From NCBI GenBank assembly GCA_934597125.1, contig CAKTQM010000046.1:1-12448 (forward strand): a stretch of DNA of 12,448 nucleotides. Direction: 5' to 3'. This stretch comes from an uncultured Oscillospiraceae bacterium. GTDB taxonomy: Bacteria > Bacillota > Clostridia > Oscillospirales > Oscillospiraceae. The notes under the pieces were generated by a model. The model had not been told where the DNA came from, did no database searches, and was given only the letters and a program-made list of their open reading frames with translations. A program made the translations under genes and the position numbers. This document shows, one piece after another, positions 1 to 5,377 of this stretch. Numbering within the stretch: the stretch's first letter is position 1; every line of letters begins with the position of its first letter.

Positions 1-52
1 TCCGACCCCACGCTTAGGAGGCGTGTGCTCTATCCAACTGAGCTACTGAGAC
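1..52 (-). tRNA. tRNA-Arg (CCU anticodon), 3' end cut off by window edge
   Basis: Read on the minus strand, the sequence starts GTCTCAG (acceptor 5' strand). It continues with a GCTC/GAGC D-stem and a perfect 5-bp anticodon stem (CACGC/GCGTG) closing the 7-nt loop CTCCTAA. This puts CCT at positions 34-36, so the tRNA reads AGG as arginine. The variable region GGGTC follows, and the T arm and acceptor 3' strand lie outside the window. Everything visible folds normally, so I take this as the functional copy. It lies 21 nt downstream of a degenerate copy and is probably cotranscribed with it from the promoter at 167-196. Confidence 0.9.
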
Positions 53-145
53 ATTTATAAGTTTTATGCAATTTTCAAGGCTCGAAGGAATCGAACAATC
101 TGCCGCTTAGGAGGCGTGTGCTCTATCCAGCTGAGCTACTGAGAC
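11..145. repeat. direct repeat pair: two 42-bp tRNA 5'-half copies, 93 bp apart
   Basis: Positions 11-52 and 104-145 are identical except for one base (a at 37, g at 130). The identity ends abruptly at the junction between anticodon loop and 3' anticodon stem. Phage and island integration normally duplicates the 3' part of a tRNA gene, so a duplicated 5' half is better explained by slippage or unequal recombination. Confidence 0.85.
73..145 (-). pseudogene. degenerate tRNA-Arg(CCU) copy with a non-folding 3' half
   Basis: The 5' 42 nt (145 down to 104) match the neighbouring tRNA-Arg at 41 of 42 positions, covering acceptor 5' strand, D arm and anticodon loop. Past the anticodon loop the match stops. 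The anticodon stem then has only three of five pairs (CACGC against GCGGC). The T-loop-like TTCGATT is flanked by a stem with two mismatches, and the 3' strand (GAGCCTT) cannot pair with GTCTCAG. There is no encoded CCA. The 3' end given is estimated from tRNA length. It looks like a tandem duplicate whose 3' half was replaced or decayed, although a sequencing or assembly fault cannot be excluded. A tRNA scanner might still report it with a low score. Confidence 0.7.
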
Positions 146-166
146 GTATGGACGGGTGCATGGTGT

Positions 167-196
167 ATTTTACCCCAGGGACGGCGGGTTTGTCAA
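167..196 (-). promoter_or_regulatory. sigma-A promoter of the tRNA-Arg pair
   Basis: On the minus strand, TTGACA (191-196) is followed after 18 nt by TAAAAT (167-172). The expected transcription start is around 160, some 15 nt before the first tRNA-like 5' end at 145. A perfect -35 and a 5-of-6 -10 make this a strong promoter. It lies directly upstream of the degenerate copy, so the intact tRNA must be made by readthrough through that copy and by processing. Confidence 0.7.
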
Positions 197-228
197 CGGA
201 AAATGGGAGAAAAAGTTGACGAAACCTC

Positions 229-257
229 TTGCAATCGAACCGATCAGGGCATATAAT
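229..257 (+). promoter_or_regulatory. promoter of typA
   Basis: TTGCAA (229-234), a 17-nt spacer and a perfect TATAAT (252-257). Transcription would begin near 264, giving a leader of about 40 nt with AAAGGGG at 287-293, 9 nt before the TTG at 303. This position is what rules out translation starts upstream of 264. Confidence 0.7.
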
Positions 258-302
258 ATCAAGGTTATTGAAATTATACCCGAGAGAAAGGGGTTTTTAC
301 CT

Positions 303-2132
303 TTGCAGAACGACAAATTGAGAAACGTTGCCATTATCGCCCACGTTGACCACGGCAAGACCACGCTGGTGGATCAGATGCTGAAACAGGGCGGCGTGTA
401 CCGTGAGAATCAGGAGACGGTGGAGCGCGTGATGGACTCCAACGACCTGGAGCGGGAACGCGGCATTACCATCCTGGCCAAGAACACCGCCATTCAGTAC
501 GGCGACACCAAGATCAACATTGTGGACACCCCGGGCCACGCCGACTTCGGCGGCGAGGTGGAACGCATTTTGAAGATGGTAAACGGCGTTATCCTGCTGG
601 TGGACGCCGCCGAGGGCCCCATGCCCCAGACCCGCTTCGTGCTGAGCCGCGCGCTGGAGCTGGGACATCGTGTCATCGTGGTCATCAACAAGATCGATCG
701 GCCCGACCAGCGGATCCACGAGGTCATCGACGAGGTGCTGGAGCTGCTGTTGGAGCTGGACGCCACCGACGAGCAGTTGGACAGCCCCATGCTGTTCTGC
801 TCCGCCCGCAACGGCACCGCCAGCTATTCCCCCGATGTGGCGGGCACCGACCTGACGCCGCTGTTTGACACCATTCTGAACTATATTCCCGCGCCGGAGG
901 CCGACCTGGATCAGCCCTTCCAGATGCTGGTGAGCGCCATCGACTACAACGAGTTTGTGGGCCGCATTGCCATCGGCCGCATCGAGCGGGGCGTGTTGAA
1001 GCAGAATCAGGAGATCGCGGTGTGCAACTATCACGATCCCGACGCTCCGGCCAAGAAGGCCAAGGCCGTCAGTATGTATGAGTTTGACGGACTGGGCCGC
1101 ACGCCCATCACTGAGGCTACCGCAGGCAATATCATTGCCCTGAGCGGTATCGGTGATATCACCATCGGCGACACCATCTGTGCTCCCGCCTGCGTGGAGC
1201 CGCTGCCCTTTGTGAAGATCAGCGCCCCCACGGTGGAGATGACCTTCTCCGTCAACGACAGTCCCTTTGCCGGGCGGGAGGGCAAGTTCGTCACCAGCCG
1301 TCAGCTGCGCGACCGCCTGTGGCGTGAGACGCTGAAGGACGTGTCCTTGCGGGTCAGCGAGATCGAGGGCGCCATGGACGCCTTCAATGTGGCGGGCCGC
1401 GGCGAGATGAGCCTGTCTATCCTGATCGAGACCATGCGCCGCGAGGGGTATGAGTTCCAGGTGTCTCCGCCCCGTGTACTGTACCAGACCATCGACGGCA
1501 AAAAGTGCGAGCCCATTGAGCGGCTGGTGGTGGACGTGCCCAGCGAGAGCGTAGGCGCGGTCATCGAGAAGTTGGGCGCCCGCAAGGCCGACCTGACGGA
1601 GATGACCCCCATCGGCAACCGCATGAAGGTGGAATTTCTGGTGCCCAGCCGCGGCCTGTTCGGCTATCGCAACGAATTCCTGACCGATACCCGCGGCGAG
1701 GGCATCATGGCCAGCGTGTTTGACAGCTATGCCCCCTATAAGGGTGAGTTGGTTCGCCGCAACACCGGCTCTCTGGTGGCCAGCGAAACCGGCGAGTCCA
1801 TCACCTACGGCCTGTTCAACGCTCAGGAGCGTGGCGTACTGATTATCGGCGCCAACGTGGGCGTGTACGAGGGCATGGTAGTGGGCATCAGCCCCAAGCA
1901 GGAGGACATCGTGGTGAACGTCTGCAAGAAGAAGCAGCTGACCAACACCCGCGCCGCCGGCAGCGACGACGCCCTGCGGCTGGTGCCGCCCCGCAAGATG
2001 AGTCTGGAGCAGTGCCTGGAATTTCTGGCGGATGATGAGCTGCTGGAGGTCACCCCCAAGAACCTCCGCATCCGGAAGACCATCCTGAACCACGAGCGCC
2101 GCATGAAAGCCCAGCACGGGAAGAAGAACTGA
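303..2132 (+). CDS. typA: TypA/BipA ribosome-associated translational GTPase
   Basis: TypA (BipA) is an EF-G-like GTPase that binds the ribosome and aids 50S assembly and translation under stress or cold. With the TTG start at 303 the protein has 609 residues, the normal family length. Visible GTPase motifs are the P-loop AHVDHGKTT (13-21), switch I ERERGITI (50-57), DTPGH (75-79), NKID (129-132) and a G5 SARNG. EF-G-like domain II, domains III/V and the TypA-specific C-terminal domain follow, the last including the conserved [17 protein letters not shown] stretch. The frame stays open upstream to an ATG at 156, but the extra 49 residues do not resemble TypA, and the typA promoter lies inside that stretch. 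AAAGGGG with 9-nt spacing also supports TTG. It is a single-gene unit closed by the terminator at 2138. Confidence 0.96.
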   Translation: MQNDKLRNVAIIAHVDHGKTTLVDQMLKQGGVYRENQETVERVMDSNDLERERGITILAKNTAIQYGDTKINIVDTPGHADFGGEVERILKMVNGVILLVDAAEGPMPQTRFVLSRALELGHRVIVVINKIDRPDQRIHEVIDEVLELLLELDATDEQLDSPMLFCSARNGTASYSPDVAGTDLTPLFDTILNYIPAPEADLDQPFQMLVSAIDYNEFVGRIAIGRIERGVLKQNQEIAVCNYHDPDAPAKKAKAVSMYEFDGLGRTPITEATAGNIIALSGIGDITIGDTICAPACVEPLPFVKISAPTVEMTFSVNDSPFAGREGKFVTSRQLRDRLWRETLKDVSLRVSEIEGAMDAFNVAGRGEMSLSILIETMRREGYEFQVSPPRVLYQTIDGKKCEPIERLVVDVPSESVGAVIEKLGARKADLTEMTPIGNRMKVEFLVPSRGLFGYRNEFLTDTRGEGIMASVFDSYAPYKGELVRRNTGSLVASETGESITYGLFNAQERGVLIIGANVGVYEGMVVGISPKQEDIVVNVCKKKQLTNTRAAGSDDALRLVPPRKMSLEQCLEFLADDELLEVTPKNLRIRKTILNHERRMKAQHGKKN

Positions 2133-2137
2133 GCATA

Positions 2138-2170
2138 AAAAGCAGCCTGTCCGGCGGACAGGCTGCTTTT
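2138..2170 (+). terminator. Rho-independent terminator of typA
   Basis: A perfect 15-bp stem (AAAAGCAGCCTGTCC with its complement) closes a 3-nt GGC loop, starting 5 nt after the typA stop. The right arm ends in TTTT and the left arm starts in AAAA, so it may also work against transcription from the right. Confidence 0.9.
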
Positions 2171-2273
2171 ATGTGTAATGTTGCCCTTGTCAACTGATGG
2201 CAGCTGCGGCGATTGTAAGGCGGCAGTTTCTGTCTCAAATGCGGAATGGCACAGAATAGCAAAGAAAGTCGAG

Positions 2274-2298
2274 AGGAAAATTTCCTGATACGGTATCA
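2274..2298. promoter_or_regulatory. twin inverted repeats before the AraC gene, candidate operator
   Basis: Two adjoining palindromes: AGGAAA-A-TTTCCT (2274-2286) and TGATAC-G-GTATCA (2286-2298), each with 6-bp arms around one centre base and sharing one position. They end 25 nt before the ATG at 2324 and overlap a -10-like TATCAT (2294-2299) that has no recognisable -35 at 16-19 nt. A weak, activator-dependent or autoregulated promoter would look like this. The function as an operator is inferred. Confidence 0.4.
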
Positions 2299-2323
2299 TG
2301 TTTCCGGTAAGGAGTTGAGGAGA

Positions 2324-3208
2324 ATGAAGGAACAGATATTAGCTGTCCAGCGGATGCAGGACTACATTGAAAAGAACAAAGCGGAGGAGATCAGCCTGTC
2401 CGATCTTGCGCGGGCCTCGCTGTTTTCGCCGTGGTATGCCTACCGGCTGTTTCGAAACTGCCTCGGCCTGACGCCGGCCGAGTATATCCGCAAATACCGG
2501 CTGACACGGGCGGCAGAGCAGCTTCGCGGCGGTGAGGTCAAGGTCATCGACGCGGCCTACGACGCCGGTTTTACCAATGTGGATACCTTCACGCGGGCGT
2601 TTCATCGGGAGTTCGGGCTGAATCCCAGCGATTACAGGATGCGTCCCGTTCCTGTTCCGTTCTTCATTCCTTACGGCGCAAAGTATCGTGAATTGAGAAA
2701 GGAGAACATCGACGTGTCCAACATTCAACCGATTTTCATACAGGTCGTCCGCAAGCCGGAGCGGCTGTGTATCATCAAGCGCGGCAAGTGTGCAGAGGAC
2801 TATTTCCCCTATTGTGAGGAGGTCAGCTGCGATGTGTGGGGCATTCTTATGAGCATGCGGTCGCTCTGCGGAGAGCCTGTTTCCCTATGGCTGCCCGAAA
2901 AGTACAAAAAGCCGAACACCTCCACCTATGTGCAGGGTGTGGAGGTCGAAACCGATTATGTGGGGGCGATTCCGGAGGGCTTTGACACCATTCATCTGCC
3001 GGAGGCGGAATATCTGATGTTTCAGGGGCAGCCCTTCCGGGAGGAGGATTACTGTGAGGCGATCCGCACCGTGCAGGTAGCGATGGACGGCTATGATCCG
3101 TCCGTCATCGGCTATTGCTGGGATGACGAGAACCCGCGCATCCAGTTGGAGCCCCGCGGCCGGCGCGGCTACATTGAGCTGCGGGCGGTCAGGAGGGTTG
3201 AGAAATGA
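2324..3208 (+). CDS. AraC-family regulator with C-terminal GyrI-like ligand-binding domain
   Basis: The 294-residue product starts at ATG 2324, which has AAGGAG (2309-2314) 9 nt upstream. An in-frame ATG at 2246 has no comparable site. The N-terminal ~105 residues hold the double helix-turn-helix of AraC proteins: first helix pair around 23-48 (ISLSDLA...SPWYAYRLFRNCLG), second around 73-102 (DAAYDAGFTNVDTFTRAFHREFG, then LNPSDYR). Residues ~135-294 resemble the GyrI-like/Rob effector-binding domain, which binds amphipathic drugs in BmrR and Rob relatives. The closing segment GYCWDDENPRIQLEPRGRRGYIEL suits that fold. Its stop overlaps the next gene's ATG, so it is coupled to an ABC exporter that it probably controls in response to the exporter's substrate. 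The ligand is unknown. Confidence 0.88.
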   Translation: MKEQILAVQRMQDYIEKNKAEEISLSDLARASLFSPWYAYRLFRNCLGLTPAEYIRKYRLTRAAEQLRGGEVKVIDAAYDAGFTNVDTFTRAFHREFGLNPSDYRMRPVPVPFFIPYGAKYRELRKENIDVSNIQPIFIQVVRKPERLCIIKRGKCAEDYFPYCEEVSCDVWGILMSMRSLCGEPVSLWLPEKYKKPNTSTYVQGVEVETDYVGAIPEGFDTIHLPEAEYLMFQGQPFREEDYCEAIRTVQVAMDGYDPSVIGYCWDDENPRIQLEPRGRRGYIELRAVRRVEK

Positions 3209-3927
3209 GCGAGGCGATTTTCGTGGAAGGACTGACGAAAGCCTATCACGGCAAAACCGTGGTCGATCATCTGGATCTCTCGGTAAAGAGCGGTACGGTA
3301 TTTGGGCTGCTGGGCGCCAACGGCGCCGGAAAGAGTACCACCATCGAGTGTATGCTGGGCACAAAGCAGGCCGACGCGGGAACGGTGCGCCTGCTGGGAC
3401 AAGACCCGAAGAAGCATCGCCGCAGGCTTTTTGAGCGTATCGGCGTGCAGTTTCAGGAGGGCGACTATCATAGAGAGATCAAGGTTTCCGAGCTTTGCGA
3501 GGAAACGGCATGCCTCTATCGCAATCCCGCCGATTGGCACGCGCTGTGCCGGCAGTTCGGTATCGGCGATAAGGCGGGCACAGCGGTGAAAAGCCTTTCG
3601 GGCGGCGAACGGCAGCGGCTTTTTATCGTGCTGGCACTGATCGGGCGGCCGGAACTGGTGTTTCTGGACGAGTTGACTACCGGTCTTGACGCAAAAGCGC
3701 GGCGCGGGGTGTGGAAAACACTGGAATCGTTGAAAGAGCAGGGGCTTACGATTTTCCTGACCTCTCACTTTATGGATGAAGTGGAAGCGCTGTGTGACGA
3801 GATCTGCATTTTGAAAAAGGGTGTTCCTGTGTTCCGTGGGACTGTGGAACAGGCAAAGGAGCAGTGCGGCTGCGAACGCTTCGAGGATGCGTATTTGCAG
3901 CTTTCAGACGAGGAGGTGGAGGCGTGA
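3205..3927 (+). CDS. ABC transporter ATP-binding protein (ABC-2/drug-export type)
   Basis: A 240-residue cytoplasmic nucleotide-binding subunit. Walker A is GANGAGKST (37-45), with Q-loop glutamines at 82-84 (VQFQEGDY), signature LSGGERQR (131-138), Walker B LVFLDE (151-156), D-loop following at GLD (160-162) and the switch histidine H188 in TSHFMDE. It matches the CcmA/DrrA-like class that powers ABC-2 exporters, although the usual DEPTxGLD is DELTTGLD. The start is fixed by AGGAGG at 3191-3196 and a 4-nt ATGA overlap with the AraC gene. Its own stop overlaps the permease start by 4 nt. Together with the next gene it should form a homodimeric exporter; the substrate cannot be read from sequence. 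Confidence 0.95.
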   Translation: MSEAIFVEGLTKAYHGKTVVDHLDLSVKSGTVFGLLGANGAGKSTTIECMLGTKQADAGTVRLLGQDPKKHRRRLFERIGVQFQEGDYHREIKVSELCEETACLYRNPADWHALCRQFGIGDKAGTAVKSLSGGERQRLFIVLALIGRPELVFLDELTTGLDAKARRGVWKTLESLKEQGLTIFLTSHFMDEVEALCDEICILKKGVPVFRGTVEQAKEQCGCERFEDAYLQLSDEEVEA

Positions 3928-4664
3928 AACGCTTCTTTACGTTTTTGAAAACGGAGCTGAAGCTCAGTGTGCGGGACATGAATATGCCGATTTTCGCTGT
4001 CATTATGCCGCTTGCGATCTTTGCCGTTCTCGGCATCATCTATGGCACAAAGCCCGCCTATGACGGCGCGGATTATACATTCTTGGAGCAGACCTTTGGG
4101 GCTGCCGGTGCAATTGCCATTTGCGCCGGCGGCTTGATGGGGCTGCCGCAGGCGGTATCCGGACTGAGAGAACTGAAAATCCTCAAGCGCTTCCGCGTTA
4201 CGCCGGTCAGCCCCGTGTTCGTTCTGGGTGTCGAGCTGTCCATGTATATCGTCTACTGCATCGTGTCGCTGGCAACACTGACCGTGGCGGCACTTTTGTG
4301 GGGAGTGCGGCTGCGGGGATCCCTTCTCGCTTTCCTTGGGAGTTGGGCGCTTACCATGCTTTCGACCCTGTCCATCGGTATGCTGGTGGGCGGCGTGGTA
4401 AAGGACGTCAAACAGGCCGGTGTCATTGCGTCGATCCTCTATTTCCCCATGCTGATCTTTTCCGGTACAACGCTGCCGATTGAGGTCATGCCGAAGGCAA
4501 TGCAGAAGATTGTCAGCTTTTTCCCGCTGACACAGGGGATTACCATGATGAAACATGCATTTTTGGGTGTCAGCACAGGAAGCGTCCTGCTGCCGGTTTG
4601 TGTCATGGTTGGAGTTGCCGCGCTCTGCACGACCCTTGCTGTCCGCTTCTTCCGATGGGAATAA
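3924..4664 (+). CDS. ABC-2 type transporter permease
   Basis: The product has 246 residues when started at GTG 3924, which overlaps the ATPase stop as GTGA and has AGGAGG (3911-3916) 7 nt upstream. An in-frame ATG at 3864 would bury the N-terminus in the ATPase gene and add a charged extension not expected for the family. About six hydrophobic segments are visible near residues 21-40, 57-76, 103-125, 130-155, 165-185 and 220-242. The cytoplasmic loop LRELKILKRFRVTPVSP between segments 2 and 3 is the typical ABC-2 coupling-helix region of DrrB-like permeases. FFPLTQGITMMKHAFLG near residue 200 is likewise typical. No clear terminator follows: the hairpin CCCCG-GCAAG-CGGGG at 4710-4724 has no T-tract. 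Confidence 0.92.
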   Translation: MKRFFTFLKTELKLSVRDMNMPIFAVIMPLAIFAVLGIIYGTKPAYDGADYTFLEQTFGAAGAIAICAGGLMGLPQAVSGLRELKILKRFRVTPVSPVFVLGVELSMYIVYCIVSLATLTVAALLWGVRLRGSLLAFLGSWALTMLSTLSIGMLVGGVVKDVKQAGVIASILYFPMLIFSGTTLPIEVMPKAMQKIVSFFPLTQGITMMKHAFLGVSTGSVLLPVCVMVGVAALCTTLAVRFFRWE

Positions 4665-4727
4665 GCGCTTCCACTGAAGGGTTTCCGGCGCAGCAGAGGA
4701 CGAAGACGCCCCGGCAAGCGGGGAGGG

Positions 4728-4756
4728 TGGACTTTACAGGCTGTTTCTGGTAGAAT
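4728..4756 (+). promoter_or_regulatory. probable promoter of the XRE-type gene
   Basis: TGGACT (4728-4733), 17 nt, TAGAAT (4751-4756). The -35 is weak (4 of 6) and the -10 fair (5 of 6). TTTACA at 4733-4738 is a rival -35 but has no good -10 partner. The -10 sits inside the palindrome at 4743-4768. Confidence 0.45.
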
Positions 4757-4768
4757 ACTACCAGAAAC
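4743..4768. promoter_or_regulatory. 26-bp perfect palindrome, likely operator of the XRE regulator
   Basis: GTTTCTGGTAG, 4-nt centre AATA, then CTACCAGAAAC: 11 matched base pairs. It covers the candidate -10 and ends 17 nt before the XRE start codon, with AAAGGAG in between. No T-tract follows, so a terminator is unlikely. The place and symmetry suit a dimeric HTH repressor controlling its own gene. I did not see a second copy of this motif in the window. Confidence 0.6.
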
Positions 4769-4785
4769 GGAAAGGAGAAACGCCC

Positions 4786-5340
4786 ATGACCTTTGGAGAA
4801 AAGCTGCAGACCTTGCGCAAGGCGCGGGGGTGGAGCCAGGAGGAACTGGCCGCGCGGATCAGTGTTTCCCGTCAGGCGCTGTCCAGGTGGGAAAGCGGCG
4901 CGTCGGTGCCGGACACGGAGAATGTGGTGGCCCTGAGCCGCCTGCTCGGCGTCAGCACCGATTATCTGCTGCTGGACGGGGCGGAGAATTCCGGCCCTGG
5001 ACAGACTGTGCCGGCTGCGGCGTGGCCCAAGCCCCGCAAATATCTGCTGGCGGCCGCCATCGTCGGGGCGGTGGGGTCGGTAGCGCTCCGGTTTATCTGG
5101 GCGGCCATGGCGGCCTCTGCGATCCTTGATTTCGGCGCCGGCGCCATGGACTTTGTGGAGGGCGCCGGGATCGGCGGCGCCTTTGCGCCGATGCTGCGGC
5201 AATTTACGCTGCTGTCGGTGCTGAACACGGTGTTTCTGGTGCTGCTGGCGGCAGGCGGGCTGGGGACGGCTTTTTACCACCCTCTGCTGCGGCTGTGGAA
5301 GAAGCACTGCACCGGGGAGGAGCCCAACACGGAGAACTGA
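4786..5340 (+). CDS. membrane-anchored XRE-family transcriptional regulator
   Basis: A 184-residue protein. Residues 3-61 form a Cro/CI-type helix-turn-helix domain: GEKLQTLRKARGWSQEELAARISVSRQALSRWESG, with recognition region near 26-36, then PDTENVVALSRLLGVSTDYLL. A linker is followed by two hydrophobic segments (about 86-112 and 140-163) joined by a small-residue-rich loop, then a short basic tail RLWKKH. The protein should therefore sit in the cytoplasmic membrane with its DNA-binding domain inside. This layout is common in Firmicutes, but the signal sensed is generally unknown. AAAGGAG at 4771-4777, 8 nt before the ATG, fixes the start. The gene has its own promoter/palindrome and ends just before a bidirectional terminator, so it looks monocistronic. 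A role linked to the preceding exporter is possible but unsupported. Confidence 0.88.
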   Translation: MTFGEKLQTLRKARGWSQEELAARISVSRQALSRWESGASVPDTENVVALSRLLGVSTDYLLLDGAENSGPGQTVPAAAWPKPRKYLLAAAIVGAVGSVALRFIWAAMAASAILDFGAGAMDFVEGAGIGGAFAPMLRQFTLLSVLNTVFLVLLAAGGLGTAFYHPLLRLWKKHCTGEEPNTEN

Positions 5341-5349
5341 TTATCAAAG

Positions 5350-5377
5350 AAAAAAGACGGCATCAGCCGTCTTTTTT
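5350..5377. terminator. bidirectional terminator between convergent genes
   Basis: A 12-bp stem AAAAAAGACGGC, 4-nt loop ATCA, then GCCGTCTTTTTT. It gives a T-run on both strands, so it can end the XRE transcript rightwards and the membrane/SpeE-like transcript leftwards. The last two bases overlap the TAA stop codon (5376-5378) of the minus-strand gene. Confidence 0.92.

Noticed and set aside
1..145. Integration attachment site of a mobile island at tRNA-Arg
   Set aside because: The repeated part is the 5' half, not the 3' end that integrases usually duplicate, and no integrase gene is seen nearby.
216..257. TTGACG at 216-221 as the -35 box of typA
   Set aside because: The spacer to TATAAT would be 30 nt; TTGCAA at 229-234 has the proper 17-nt spacing.
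297..2117. A 606-codon minus-strand open frame opposite typA
   Set aside because: It is antisense to a clear TypA gene, its translation is rich in H, Q, G and A as expected from the complement of GC-rich codons, and it has no recognisable domain.
2246..2323. Upstream ATG extension of the AraC regulator
   Set aside because: No ribosome site fits ATG 2246, whereas AAGGAG is 9 nt before ATG 2324, and the AraC domain begins right after the latter.
4710..4724. Hairpin CCCCG-GCAAG-CGGGG as terminator of the exporter cassette
   Set aside because: The stem has only 5 bp and no T-tract follows; it is not a convincing terminator.
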